A stretch of DNA of 54,756 nt from Ottowia flava (lineage in GTDB: Bacteria; Pseudomonadota; Gammaproteobacteria; Burkholderiales; Burkholderiaceae_C), in assembly GCF_008017535.1 (NCBI RefSeq), contig NZ_VRUA01000022.1, positions 1-54,756 of the forward strand, read 5' to 3'. Numbering within the stretch: the stretch's first letter is position 1; the number at the start of each line of letters is the position of its first letter. This document shows, one piece after another, positions 1-7,445 of this stretch. A program made the translations under genes and the position numbers. A model generated the notes under the pieces. That model worked only from the letters and a program-made list of their open reading frames with translations, did not search any database and was not told the DNA's origin.

Positions 1-71
1 GCTTCGGCACGTCGTCGATGCTTGAACGCCAAGGCCGACAGGTGTCAATAACGGCCTTCGACGGACTATTA

Positions 72-264
72 CCATGCTCGACGCGATGACATTGATCAAT
101 GTCTCTACAACGTCGGGGGATACGGATGGCACCAGCGCGGGGTCAACGACGCGATTGGCCAGCGTCGCGACCATGGCCAACGCTGTCGCGAGGACGCCAG
201 CGACGGCTGATGAGAACCACAGTTGCGAACGCTGGTCCCGGAGCCAAAGGAGCCATCGGAACAT
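72..264 (-). pseudogene. DUF2254 membrane protein, N-terminal remnant
   Basis: Read on the minus strand from an ATG at 264, the frame starts MFRWLLWLRDQRSQLWFSSA and continues through a hydrophobic stretch. This resembles the first membrane segment of DUF2254 proteins. The frame closes too early, but a shift in the CCCC run at 115-118 restores PDVVETLINVIASSM, which matches the next conserved DUF2254 block. After about position 72 the resemblance stops, so the gene looks both frameshifted and cut off. DUF2254 proteins are normally around 400 residues long and their function is unknown. I read this as a dead fragment left by recombination. The assignment rests on remembered family motifs and is moderate. 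Confidence 0.45.
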
Positions 265-584
265 CGCACAATCATCGCATGGCTGAGCCATTGCGCTGAG
301 TCTGCTCTGAGTGCGGAGATGCCTGGCGCCGCTAAAGCCGACACCTGGACTCGGCCCCGAGTGAGCGGCTGCCCTGATGGGCCCAGCCTTGCGACAATCG
401 CGATCAGGCGTCCATCAGCCGGTAGTCGTAACAGACGAAATCGATGGGGCCGCGGCCACCAAGCTGACAGCGCAACCAGCACGAATTTTCGCATTCCAAG
501 TCCATCTGGATCTTGGGACCGCTGGCGACAGACTTTATCACGACGCAGCCTAGACCCGATGTGTCAGGACGGCGGCGGCTTCCT
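265..584. other. Region with no convincing gene
   Basis: About 320 bases between the DUF2254 remnant and the MscS gene. A 129-codon minus-strand frame (494-105) covers it, but it has no recognisable domain and overlaps the remnant. I see no terminator, repeat or RNA gene here and regard the stretch as decayed sequence. Confidence 0.4.
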
Positions 585-1478
585 TCAATCGGACGAGCCT
601 TCCTTCAGAGTTTCCATGGCGCCTACGCTGCGCTCGGCTTGGCTAGGGAAGAGTAGTTGGTACGTCGGGAAAGGGAGGTCGACGCCTGCGCGGACCAAAT
701 CATCCTTGATCGCGATAAATGCTTCGTCCTTGGCTGCTACTACGTCTCCGCGCGTGGGGGGACCGACCCAGAACCGGACCTGGAGGTTGACGGAGAAGTC
801 CCCGAGGCCGGTGACGACTGCAGACGGCGCCGGATCGCGCTCAATCGAGGGCAACCGGTCCAGCGCGTCAAGTGCCGCACGCTTGGCTAGTGCCACGTCG
901 TCGCCATAGCCGATGCCCACATCGACGCTAGCGCGTCGCTTGTCCCGCGCCGTGTTGACGATGACACGGTTCGTGTAGAGCTCGCTGTTGGGAATCACGA
1001 CAAGGCGGTTGTCGTAAGTACGCATCAGCGTTGCGCGCACCTGTATGTCCTCGATTGTTCCCTCGTGGTCCCCGGTGACGATCTGGTCGCCGATGACGAA
1101 CGGGCGAGTGATCAAGATCAGCAATCCAGCCATCAGGTTCTGGAAGATGTCCTTAAACGCGAAACCGATCGCGACCCCGCCAATACCAAGCGCGCCGAAC
1201 AGGGCTGCGGCATCGAGGGAAGGCACGACAATTATGAGGGAGACGAACAGTCCCAGCGCCAGTAGTGCCCACTGCGTCAAGCGTGACAGCACGAAGCCAA
1301 CATTGGCGGGCCGGTTTGTGCGCCGCACCAGGGCCGTGACACCGCGCGCCGCCCAGCGCGACACGAACCAGAACAGTACGAATGAGAACAGAGCCAAGCC
1401 GATGCTCGGAATAAGCGCGATCGCGGCCTGCGTCATCGTGCGCAGTGAGGTGAGCGCAGCTTCCATGTTGAGGTTCAC
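585..1478 (-). CDS. MscS-family small-conductance mechanosensitive channel
   Basis: This 297-residue inner-membrane protein would form a homoheptameric channel that opens on hypo-osmotic stress. Three N-terminal hydrophobic segments (about 15-40, 60-85 and 88-115) precede the pore helix, whose Gly/Ala-rich stretch is GALGIGGVAIGFAFKDIFQN. The MscS beta domain follows (GDQIVTGDHEGTIEDI, then TLMRTYDNRLVVIPN), then the alpha/beta C-terminal domain. Length and order fit short MscS members of 280-300 residues. The start at 1478 is the first good ATG and has an A/G-rich leader. It stands alone beside the DUF2254 remnant and shares no regulatory motif with the plasmid genes, so it is probably accessory or flanking DNA. 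Confidence 0.9.
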   Translation of the reverse strand: MNLNMEAALTSLRTMTQAAIALIPSIGLALFSFVLFWFVSRWAARGVTALVRRTNRPANVGFVLSRLTQWALLALGLFVSLIIVVPSLDAAALFGALGIGGVAIGFAFKDIFQNLMAGLLILITRPFVIGDQIVTGDHEGTIEDIQVRATLMRTYDNRLVVIPNSELYTNRVIVNTARDKRRASVDVGIGYGDDVALAKRAALDALDRLPSIERDPAPSAVVTGLGDFSVNLQVRFWVGPPTRGDVVAAKDEAFIAIKDDLVRAGVDLPFPTYQLLFPSQAERSVGAMETLKEGSSD

Positions 1479-1591
1479 TGTTACAGCCTTTCGGAAACGG
1501 TTAGGGCAGTACCGACGAAGTCGCCGGGCGAACTAGGAGTGTTTACGGTTCGTGGCACCGATTCTTACGCTCACGCGCTTCCTATCAAATT

Positions 1592-1852
1592 TTGTGCGGT
1601 GGGTACTCGCTCGTTCGAGGTGATGGTTGGCTGATTCCTTACAAGCGCGAACTCGTGCTCAGGGAAATGGTGCGGAAACGCATGTTTGATGTCCACAAGG
1701 ATGAGCGTGGCATCGCACAGGTGCGGTGCATCGTGGAGCATCCAGGCGGCGGCTTGACCCCTTCCATCGCCGCAGTGAGCGCCGTCTTGAGCTATGACCC
1801 TGGCGAAAAGAACCTGCACTTGTGTTCGATCGACCAGCTGCGCCCGCTGTGA
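1592..1852 (+). pseudogene. 5'-truncated paralogue of the 2862 gene
   Basis: The 86 codons from a TTG at 1592 are similar to the C-terminal third of the unknown 244-residue protein at 2862: both have GDGWLIP followed by a charged stretch, an RC-x-(I/V) block and an ending on the pattern C-S-(I/V)-x-Q. The frame stays open upstream to about 1505 with no ATG and no ribosome binding site. This is best read as the 3' remnant of a full-length paralogue whose 5' part was lost at the junction with the MscS module. A strong terminator follows at 1867. It could still be translated from TTG as a short protein. Function unknown. Confidence 0.5.
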
Positions 1853-1866
1853 TCCCCCGAACCCCA

Positions 1867-1900
1867 AGCCACCCCTGCATCCGCAGGCGGTGGCTTTTTT
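1867..1900 (+). terminator. Rho-independent terminator after the 1592 ORF
   Basis: A stem with arms AGCCACC/GGTGGCT, extended by CCTGC/GCAGG, is followed by six T. It starts 15 bases after the stop codon. Several small genes of this element end with the same GCCACC/GGTGGC hairpin style. Confidence 0.85.
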
Positions 1901-1908
1901 CATGGCCG

Positions 1909-1959
1909 CGATCTCCAGGGATGTTCAACCAGGACGCAAGTCCTTCCCAAGGAGCCGCT
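1909..1959 (+). promoter_or_regulatory. Leader motif copy A, before the 1960 gene
   Basis: The core ATCTCC-N4-ATGTTCAACC at 1911-1930 is followed by a perfect hairpin AGGAC-GCAA-GTCCT with a GNRA-type loop. A second overlapping hairpin, TCCTT-CCC-AAGGA, covers the Shine-Dalgarno AAGGAG. The CTCC of the core is also complementary to GGAG of the Shine-Dalgarno. The motif occurs eight times in the window (see findings). Confidence 0.75.
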
Positions 1960-2259
1960 ATGGCCAAAAAACCCAAGACCGCCCGGCGCGTCAAATTTCA
2001 CCTGTTGGTGCCCGTGATCTCCACGGCGCATGCGCCGTCCGCAGAAGACTTCGACGAGCTGTCGAAGTTGAACATGGTCGCCAAGTATGAGCATGGCGGG
2101 TTCGTGTTCATCGGGACCGAAAAGCCACAAAGCATCGTATGGCCTGAATGGATGGATCCGATCGTGGAGTGGTTCCAGTCCGCCTACCCAGGTGAAAACT
2201 GGCTTCGTTTCGACTCGGCAGGTGACGAGATCGACGGCTTGTACCTCTACGACTGGTAG
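1960..2259 (+). CDS. Small protein of unknown function, 99 aa
   Basis: I do not recognise this protein. It starts MAKKPKTARRVKFHLLV and is tryptophan- and acid-rich in its second half (PEWMDPIVEWFQSAYPGENW). No signal peptide or membrane segment is visible, so it is probably cytoplasmic. The ATG at 1960 is chosen because AAGGAG lies 6 bases upstream and leader motif A ends 29 bases before it. The motif's own ATG-TTC-AAC is in frame, so a longer form from 1921 is possible but has no ribosome binding site. It belongs to a string of single genes (1960, 2317, 2862, 3701) that each carry the leader motif, so shared expression with the SSB-like and antirestriction genes is likely. Confidence 0.7.
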   Translation: MAKKPKTARRVKFHLLVPVISTAHAPSAEDFDELSKLNMVAKYEHGGFVFIGTEKPQSIVWPEWMDPIVEWFQSAYPGENWLRFDSAGDEIDGLYLYDW

Positions 2260-2278
2260 TCGCACTTTCTCAACGCCG

Positions 2279-2316
2279 CTATTTCCAGCGATGTTCAACC
2301 CACATGGAGTGATCCC
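2279..2316 (+). promoter_or_regulatory. Leader motif copy B, before the 2317 gene
   Basis: Core ATTTCC-N4-ATGTTCAACC at 2281-2300, only 16 bases before the start codon. This is the most diverged copy (T for C at the third core position). TTCCA can still pair with the Shine-Dalgarno TGGAG through a G-U pair. Confidence 0.65.
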
Positions 2317-2574
2317 ATGGCTTTCGACAAATTGAATCCGAATCAGCGCTCACGCTTTCACGCGATGTTCGAACGCTGGCTGTGCAATGCAACAGATCAG
2401 GAGTACCAGGAGTTCGCCAACCTGCGCGAGTTGATCGCGCCTGGCCAAGTGTGCTCTGTGGTCCGAATCGCGCTCACCTGTGTCAGCGACCCGGTCATGA
2501 TCAATCGTCTGCCGGCGTCGTTGCGTGAAGCACTGCTAGCGGAGAATTGGCCGGTCGGCTACGCTGCCGCTTGA
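2317..2574 (+). CDS. Small protein of unknown function, 85 aa
   Basis: Not recognised. The protein starts MAFDKLNPNQRSRFHAMFERW and looks soluble and mostly helical. GGAG lies 8 bases before the ATG, which fixes the start, and leader motif copy B ends 16 bases upstream. No terminator follows directly. The next hairpin is at 2748, and the gap holds a short possible minus-strand ORF. It is part of the block of small leader-motif genes, so I infer an early-expressed accessory role, with no functional evidence. Confidence 0.65.
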   Translation: MAFDKLNPNQRSRFHAMFERWLCNATDQEYQEFANLRELIAPGQVCSVVRIALTCVSDPVMINRLPASLREALLAENWPVGYAAA

Positions 2575-2704
2575 GGTTGCGGAAGTACTCCAACGCTTCT
2601 GTGACATCGACTTCTTCGAGAAGCCGCGTCAGCTCTGTTGAAGACAAGAAGTCGTTCCTTCCACCTCGAATGACCGTCAGCGCTGGTCGTGCTCTGCTTT
2701 CCAT
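2501..2704 (-). CDS. Possible small protein, 67 aa
   Basis: A minus-strand frame from ATG 2704 gives a 67-residue charged protein with a plausible helical middle (SSTELTRLLEEVDVTEALEY). It would fill the otherwise empty gap 2575-2747 and overlaps the 3' end of the 2317 gene by about 74 bases. No leader motif or clear terminator belongs to it. It could equally be chance coding potential opposite untranslated sequence. Confidence 0.25.
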   Translation of the reverse strand: MESRARPALTVIRGGRNDFLSSTELTRLLEEVDVTEALEYFRNLKRQRSRPANSPLAVLHATTPADD

Positions 2705-2747
2705 CCTCGGATCGTAGTCTGCGCACGGCCAGCTGTCCACGAACCCC

Positions 2748-2780
2748 AAACCGCCTGCATCACGCCGGCGGTTTTTTTTT
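2748..2780 (+). terminator. Rho-independent terminator
   Basis: The hairpin AAACCGCC/GGCGGTTT is followed by a run of nine T. It separates the 2317 gene from the 2862 gene and its leader. Confidence 0.8.
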
Positions 2781-2808
2781 CGCCCTGAGGCAAGGTTTCG
2801 GCGTCCTG

Positions 2809-2861
2809 CCATCTCCCTTCATGTTCAACCGGCGCCACCGCGCCCAACTGGAGATCAGACC
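2809..2861 (+). promoter_or_regulatory. Leader motif copy C, before the 2862 gene
   Basis: Core ATCTCC-CTTC-ATGTTCAACC at 2811-2830, followed by a GGCGC/GCGCC hairpin and then CTGGAGATC. The Shine-Dalgarno GGAGAT is the exact complement of the core ATCTCC. Confidence 0.75.
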
Positions 2862-3596
2862 ATGTACCGTTCCTGGATCATCGACGCCATCTACCTCTAC
2901 GTTACCGACCAAGCAGGTGCTGGCAATACCTTCACCAAACAGCGCTACTACGTCTACTTTCGCCTCATCGACGTGTGCACCAGCACCTATCGGGTCGTCA
3001 CGAACCATGGAGTGGGATCGTTCAATGGGCTTGGGACCTGGAGCTTGCCGGAACACCCCGAAGGAGATCAAGAAACCAAGGACTTCATCCTCAGAAAAGC
3101 CAACCGACTGCTCGCGACGGGGTACCGCGCGGTGACCTTTCGCCTGAAGGGTTCTAAGCTCGCTGTGAAGGACCCCGAATCAACCGCCAGACGTGAGTGG
3201 GTCGTGGCCCCTTTCAGCTTGGCGCTGGGCGGCCCCGGACCTTCAACCGCGCCGTTGGACGCTGAGACAGCCATGCCTGAACCTACGCTCCCACCGCTGG
3301 TCAAAACCGTGTGGCTTCGCACCTTTCAGTTAAAGCTCGGGATCATGCACTTCCACACGGTCAGCGGCGACGGCTGGTTGATCCCGTTCAGGGATGATTT
3401 TGTAGGTTCTCGGGTGACTAGCCAGATCTTGGTGCCGCGGCCGCCCGCGTTTGAGAAGGGCCTGGCGCTGGCCCGGTGTGAGATCACCCCGGCGGCCGAG
3501 GGTAGCTTCGAAGTCGCCGTCCAGGAGCTGCTGGAGTACCACCCGAACGTCTTCGAGCCGGAGCGCTGCAGCGTCAGCCAGTTCCTGACGCCTTGA
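2862..3596 (+). CDS. Protein of unknown function, 244 aa
   Basis: Not recognised. It is probably cytoplasmic, with no signal peptide or membrane segment. The N-terminal part (1-100) is rich in aromatic residues (YYVYFRLIDVC). The middle (about 110-145) has a Pro/Ala-rich linker. The last 90 residues contain GDGWLIPF and form a separate domain that recurs in the truncated ORF at 1592. ATG 2862 is preceded by GGAG at 10 bases and by leader motif C, whose ATCTCC complements that Shine-Dalgarno. A terminator follows 7 bases after the stop, so it is a single-gene transcript. The duplicated domain suggests a family expanded on this element. Confidence 0.75.
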   Translation: MYRSWIIDAIYLYVTDQAGAGNTFTKQRYYVYFRLIDVCTSTYRVVTNHGVGSFNGLGTWSLPEHPEGDQETKDFILRKANRLLATGYRAVTFRLKGSKLAVKDPESTARREWVVAPFSLALGGPGPSTAPLDAETAMPEPTLPPLVKTVWLRTFQLKLGIMHFHTVSGDGWLIPFRDDFVGSRVTSQILVPRPPAFEKGLALARCEITPAAEGSFEVAVQELLEYHPNVFEPERCSVSQFLTP

Positions 3597-3602
3597 TTCC
3601 CC

Positions 3603-3634
3603 AAGCCACCAGTGCGCAAGCATTGGTGGCTTTT
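3603..3634 (+). terminator. Rho-independent terminator after the 2862 gene
   Basis: The hairpin AAGCCACC/GGTGGCTT is followed by TTTT and more pyrimidines. It is the same GCCACC style as the hairpins at 1867 and 54657. Confidence 0.85.
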
Positions 3635-3644
3635 CCCTTTTGTG

Positions 3645-3700
3645 CGATCTCCTCTCATGTTCAACCGGGCCAGCAATGGCCCTTCAAGAGGAGTGCACAC
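3645..3700 (+). promoter_or_regulatory. Leader motif copy D, before the 3701 gene
   Basis: Core ATCTCC-TCTC-ATGTTCAACC at 3647-3666, then a perfect hairpin GGGCCA-GCAA-TGGCCC, then AAGAGGAG. The core and its variable bases (CTCCTCT) are exactly complementary to AGAGGAG at the ribosome binding site. Core and Shine-Dalgarno are both altered relative to the other copies and the pairing is kept, which looks like covariation. Confidence 0.8.
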
Positions 3701-4249
3701 ATGCACAACACCATCAAACCTGCGACCACCTTTCATCGGGATACCCCTTTGCGTGTTCGCAAGATCCTGGAGCAAGCGAGGGTCCAAGGCACCGTGCTCC
3801 GCCTGTTCTACGGCGATCAGAACGGCAGGGACTGGGGCGAAGAAAACGATGTCTGCGGCTACGTCGGGCGGAGTACTGGAAGCATCCGAGTCCCGCTGCT
3901 GCTGGAGCCGTTGCGAGATGACGATGTGCTGATCTCGGCACCCGGCGGCGCCCCAATCCTGGATCACTGCATCGTGCGCATCGTCCACGCGCTGACCGGC
4001 CATGAGTTGTGGCGCCGCAGAAACTACCGTGTGCCCATCCTTTACATCAAGTCGGGCAAAGACACCTTCGACGTGGAGCGCCAGGAGCAGGACAAGCCTT
4101 GCGAGGCGATTGCCAGGTTTCCGACCTACGAAGCAGCTGCGGGCTACCAGGCCTTCATCCAGGGTTTTACGGCCAGGCCGGACCAGTGGCGCACGCTACG
4201 CGAGTACCGGCGCGAGATCGAGCTTGAGCAAGAAGCCGAGGAGGCCTGA
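3701..4249 (+). CDS. Protein of unknown function, 182 aa
   Basis: Not recognised. It is a mixed soluble protein. Residues 25-85 read like a small beta-rich domain (VLRLFYGDQNGRDWGEENDV, then GYVGRSTGSIRVPLLLEP), and the rest is charged with a glutamate-rich C-terminal helix. The ATG at 3701 follows AGAGGAG by 7 bases and leader motif D. An upstream in-frame GTG/ATG extension exists but would read through the leader hairpin, so I reject it. It is followed after 1 base by the 4251 gene, and the two probably share a transcript. Role inferred only from context. Confidence 0.75.
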   Translation: MHNTIKPATTFHRDTPLRVRKILEQARVQGTVLRLFYGDQNGRDWGEENDVCGYVGRSTGSIRVPLLLEPLRDDDVLISAPGGAPILDHCIVRIVHALTGHELWRRRNYRVPILYIKSGKDTFDVERQEQDKPCEAIARFPTYEAAAGYQAFIQGFTARPDQWRTLREYRREIELEQEAEEA

Positions 4250-4250
4250 C

Positions 4251-4472
4251 ATGACCACCGTTCGAGAAAAACCCGTTTGCGCCAGCTGCGGCAGTGACGA
4301 CGTTGTCTTCGATGGGCCTGTCGCGTGGAGCGTCGAGCTCAACGCCTGGGAATCGTGCGGCCACAGTTACGACAAGTCGATGCACTGCAACGGCTGTGAT
4401 GAAGACGGCGGACGGCCCAACTGGATTCCAGTGCCCACCTCGCCCGAGACCGCATCGCCGGCAAGTAGCTGA
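4251..4472 (+). CDS. Small zinc-ribbon-like protein, 73 aa
   Basis: This 73-residue protein has two cysteine pairs, CASC near residue 10 and CNGC near residue 48. With the nearby His and Cys residues they suggest one zinc ribbon, though nucleic-acid binding is only inferred. It starts 1 base after the stop of the 3701 gene, so it is probably translationally coupled to it, with GAGGCCTGAC ahead of the ATG. A strong terminator begins 8 bases after the stop. Similar tiny Cys-rich proteins occur at 10118 and 39278 in this element. Confidence 0.7.
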   Translation: MTTVREKPVCASCGSDDVVFDGPVAWSVELNAWESCGHSYDKSMHCNGCDEDGGRPNWIPVPTSPETASPASS

Positions 4473-4480
4473 ACCAACAG

Positions 4481-4510
4481 GGAGCCATCTTCGGATGGCT
4501 CTCTTTTTTT
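4481..4510 (+). terminator. Rho-independent terminator
   Basis: The stem GGAGCCATC-TTCG-GATGGCTC has a stable TTCG loop and is followed by a run of seven T. It closes the 3701-4251 unit. Confidence 0.9.
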
Positions 4511-4530
4511 GCCCAAAAAGCGTGCAACGC

Positions 4531-4550
4531 TACAATGTTTGCAATTACAA
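4531..4550 (+). promoter_or_regulatory. Promoter/operator of the traD operon (family TTTGCAAT)
   Basis: The -10 box TACAAT at 4531-4536 is followed at once by TTTGCAATTAC. The same arrangement occurs before the operons at 12466, 21330, 25046, 37792, 48603, 49299 and 50495. The transcript would start near 4543 and read into the 4563 ORF and traD. Confidence 0.65.
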
Positions 4551-4562
4551 CGGCAGAAACCA

Positions 4563-4841
4563 ATGGACTCTGAAAAATGGACACTCGCATTGATTCTGGT
4601 GGTGGGGGCGATATTTCTGGTGCTGGCAATCCCTCTGTTGCGGTCGACGATTGGGACGATCCTTGGGCCAGCAGTGAAAGAGTTCTCCAGGATGCTGGTC
4701 TTTTCCCTGGTCTGGTGCATAAAGACACTCTTGATGAGTCACTTGATATTGTTTCGCGCTTTGCTAACGCCCAAAGATCTGCTCTTCCCGTCACTGAGCA
4801 ACCAGCTAAAAAAAGAGGAAAACCAAAAGCGGGAGAGGTGA
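4563..4841 (+). CDS. Small membrane protein, 92 aa
   Basis: An ATG 20 bases after the predicted transcription start opens a 92-residue protein. It has a long hydrophobic N-terminal segment (about 7-30), a second hydrophobic region (about 40-65) and a charged tail. Third-position GC is higher here than in the competing frame from 4577, and the stop overlaps a GTG start of the next gene (GTGA at 4838-4841), a typical coupling signal. Both favour this reading, but the ribosome binding site is weak. Function unknown; its place at the head of the traD operon suggests a conjugation role. Confidence 0.5.
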   Translation: MDSEKWTLALILVVGAIFLVLAIPLLRSTIGTILGPAVKEFSRMLVFSLVWCIKTLLMSHLILFRALLTPKDLLFPSLSNQLKKEENQKRER

Positions 4842-5515
4842 GGGCGCCGACCGCCAAGGCACCGAAGGCGGGCCCGCGCGCCTATGAGCTGTTCGACGAG
4901 GGTCCCGAGCGCGACGCATTCCTGCTGGTCTACGGGCACGCGTACAACCTGCTGCAGCACGATGATGTCGATGCGCGCCACGCGGCTATGCACTTCTTCT
5001 ACGATGCGGCCGACGAAGACCGCCTGACGTTCCAAGACGCCATCGAGGTAATCGGCGGCGGCACCACGGTGCGCGGCGACGTGATCCGCCTGCGTTTCAT
5101 GTACGAGTTCTGGTTGCGCTGGTACAAGCCGCCGGTGATGGGGTTTGAAGCCAGCCCGGTTCCTGACTTCATCGAGGCCAAGGCCTGCATGGTGGGCGGC
5201 ATCGAAGCAGGCATCCTCGCCGGCGAGATCTGGTACCAGCCAGGCATCAGCTTGACCGAGGCGATGGCCAAGACCGCCGACATTTGCGACCGCACCTCCG
5301 GCGACGTGCCCTCGGCCGCGAGGATGAAAGAGGCGATCGATGCGCTCATCGCCGACAGCTACATGGTCAGCACACGCCCATCGAGCGACGGCTCTCCCTC
5401 CAGCGACCTCTGGTTGACCGGGACCAATCCCCTTCTGCTGACCGAGCAGGGCAGGTTGGCCAGCCGCGGCACCCATGTTTGGACCAGCTTCTTCGGCAAT
5501 TCAACGTCTCGGTGA
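4838..5515 (+). CDS. Conserved-looking protein upstream of traD, 225 aa
   Basis: Not recognised. From GTG 4838 the protein starts with a basic Ala/Lys/Pro-rich segment and then has a helical acidic region (YELFDEGPERDAFLLVYGH). The middle is Trp- and Tyr-rich (FMYEFWLRWYKPPVMG). No membrane segment is visible. The same frame is open back to ATG 4577, which would add 87 residues overlapping the 4563 ORF. Codon use and the GTGA overlap make me prefer 4838, but 4577 cannot be excluded. It lies 10 bases before traD, so a role in DNA processing or relaxosome-coupling protein contact is a reasonable guess. Confidence 0.6.
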   Translation: MRAPTAKAPKAGPRAYELFDEGPERDAFLLVYGHAYNLLQHDDVDARHAAMHFFYDAADEDRLTFQDAIEVIGGGTTVRGDVIRLRFMYEFWLRWYKPPVMGFEASPVPDFIEAKACMVGGIEAGILAGEIWYQPGISLTEAMAKTADICDRTSGDVPSAARMKEAIDALIADSYMVSTRPSSDGSPSSDLWLTGTNPLLLTEQGRLASRGTHVWTSFFGNSTSR

Positions 5516-5525
5516 AGGGTCCAGC

Positions 5526-7382
5526 ATGAGCGAGAAGAGCGTGATTGAGCGGTACTTGAACCGCACACCGGATCGCAAGAGGCTGCTCAAATCGGTGTAC
5601 GAGATGAAGATCGGCGGCCCGATGGAAACAGGCGCGCTGCTGGCTCTCGGTACTGGCGCGCTGTCGCTCGCGCCTCCCATCGTGCAGTACACCGGCATCC
5701 TTCCGGCCGCCATCTTGAGCGGCCTGGGCGCCACGGTGATCGGGCGCCAGTTCACGCGCTTGCTGAACAAGGACTTCTTGCTGAACAGCCGCGCCACGGT
5801 CGAGTCGTCAAAGCCACCGATCGCACCTGGCTCAGACGCACCCGGACTGCTCATTGGCTACACCTCAGACAAGGGTCTGCCGGTGATGATCCCCGACCCT
5901 AACCTGTTTCGGCACATGTGGATCATGGGCCAGTCGGGTATGGGTAAAACCGTCGCCGGTTCGCAGATGATGTTCCAGCAGATCCAGCGCGGTGGCGGCG
6001 TGCTGTTCGTCGACGGCAAGCTCGACATCGACAACATCGAATCGCTCTACCAGTTCGCGAAGTGGGCCGGCCGCGGCCACGAGTTCTGGGTCATCAACCC
6101 CGGCCAGGCCGAGTTCAGCAACACCTACAACCCGATCCTGTACGGTGACCCTGACGAGGTGGCAGCGCGCATCCTGTCGATGATCCCGTCCACCGAAGGA
6201 TCCGCCGGCTCGGACTTCTACAAACAGTCCTCCAACGAAGCGCTGGTCATTTTCCTGAGCGCGCTCAAGCGCGCGCGCCTGGCCTACAACTTCAGCGACC
6301 TGGCCGTGCTGATGACCAATGCGCTCAGCATGGAGGAGCTGGTTCAAAAGGTGGAGGCGGCCGCGCCGGACTGCGCCGAGCTTCGCAACCTCAACCTCTT
6401 CCTCGATCGCTACCGCGTGCCTCTGAACGACACGCGCAACCCTCTCGCTGGTCAGATCAACATGACCAAGATGAAGGATGTCCTGGGCGGCCTGGCAGGG
6501 CGGATGTTCACGTTCGGGAACGGCAGCTTCGGCACCGTGCTCAACGACTACGATCCAGAGGTCAAGATCTACGACGCCATTCGCGGCAACCAGATCATCT
6601 ACGTGGCGCTGCCGACGCTGGGCAAAGACGTTGCGGCCAACAACTTCGGCAAGATCCTGATGGGCGACGTGCGCACCAGCTTGAGCTGGCTGCAGCGCAA
6701 CAAGCAAGACCGCCCGACGATCCCATCCATGATGTTCCTGGACGAGGCGGCGAGCTACGTCACCGAATCATGGGCCGTCGTGTTCGAGCAGGCGCGCTCC
6801 GCCGGCGTGTTCCTGCTGCCCGCGATCCAGACCGACTCAGGGTTCTCCGCCGTCAGCGACGATTTCGCGGAGCGGGTGATCGGCAACACGACCACCAAGA
6901 TGTACTTCCGGGTCGGCACCACACAGGCGGCTGAGAAGGCCTCCGAGCTCATCGGCAAGACCCGCCGGGTCGCACGCACCCAAACCACCAACACCAGCTC
7001 TTCGACTTCGAGTCAGTACGTGCAGATCAGCCCGCAGCGAATGGGCGGAGAAGGCATCTCCGGCGGCATCAGCGAGCGCGAGGAAGAAGTGCCGCTAGTG
7101 GAGCCGGACGTGCTCACCAGCCTGGCAATCGGCGAGGCCATCCTGCAGTACGAGGGCAACAAGATCTACGACATCGTCGTGCCCATCGTCGGCCTTTCGA
7201 AGGAGTGCCGCGCCAAGCTGGGTCCGCTGCAGCTCAACCACAAGCGCAAGGTCAAAACGCCTGGCTTGAACCTGGTCGGCCGGTGGCAGGACTTCGTGTC
7301 GACGCCCGTGAAGACGCGCGTTGGCAAGCGCAAAGACAAAGAAAAGAACGTCGACGAGTTCGGCTACGAAAACACGCCATAA
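5526..7382 (+). CDS. traD: Type IV coupling protein TraD
   Basis: This 618-residue coupling ATPase would link the relaxosome to the secretion channel at the inner membrane and drive DNA transfer. Two hydrophobic segments lie at about 35-75. Walker A is GQSGMGKT near residues 135-142, and the Walker B region FLDEAASYV is near 403. The domain order fits the TraD/TraG (VirD4) family, and the length is shorter than F TraD (717). The start is ATG 5526, 10 bases after the stop of the upstream gene. The upstream in-frame start at 5475 would overlap that gene and has no ribosome binding site. The last gene of its operon, it is followed by the CRISPR mini-array on the opposite strand. Confidence 0.92.
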   Translation: MSEKSVIERYLNRTPDRKRLLKSVYEMKIGGPMETGALLALGTGALSLAPPIVQYTGILPAAILSGLGATVIGRQFTRLLNKDFLLNSRATVESSKPPIAPGSDAPGLLIGYTSDKGLPVMIPDPNLFRHMWIMGQSGMGKTVAGSQMMFQQIQRGGGVLFVDGKLDIDNIESLYQFAKWAGRGHEFWVINPGQAEFSNTYNPILYGDPDEVAARILSMIPSTEGSAGSDFYKQSSNEALVIFLSALKRARLAYNFSDLAVLMTNALSMEELVQKVEAAAPDCAELRNLNLFLDRYRVPLNDTRNPLAGQINMTKMKDVLGGLAGRMFTFGNGSFGTVLNDYDPEVKIYDAIRGNQIIYVALPTLGKDVAANNFGKILMGDVRTSLSWLQRNKQDRPTIPSMMFLDEAASYVTESWAVVFEQARSAGVFLLPAIQTDSGFSAVSDDFAERVIGNTTTKMYFRVGTTQAAEKASELIGKTRRVARTQTTNTSSSTSSQYVQISPQRMGGEGISGGISEREEEVPLVEPDVLTSLAIGEAILQYEGNKIYDIVVPIVGLSKECRAKLGPLQLNHKRKVKTPGLNLVGRWQDFVSTPVKTRVGKRKDKEKNVDEFGYENTP

Positions 7383-7445
7383 GGTCGGCGCGCATACATG
7401 ATGAGCATGTTGGTTCCCTGCCCCGCATCGTCCATGAGAGCTCCC

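Noticed and set aside
105-494. 129-aa minus-strand ORF in the left region
   Set aside because: No recognisable domain and it overlaps the better-supported DUF2254 remnant in another frame; arginine- and tryptophan-rich composition looks like chance GC-rich coding.
223-909. 228-aa plus-strand ORF opposite mscS
   Set aside because: Lies largely antisense to the clear MscS gene and has shadow-type composition (Ser/Arg/Pro-rich).
1921-1959. Conserved ATG-TTC-AAC of the leader motif as a leader peptide MFN
   Set aside because: The reading frame relative to the downstream gene differs between copies, downstream residues are not conserved, and no ribosome binding site precedes it; a nucleic-acid element fits better.
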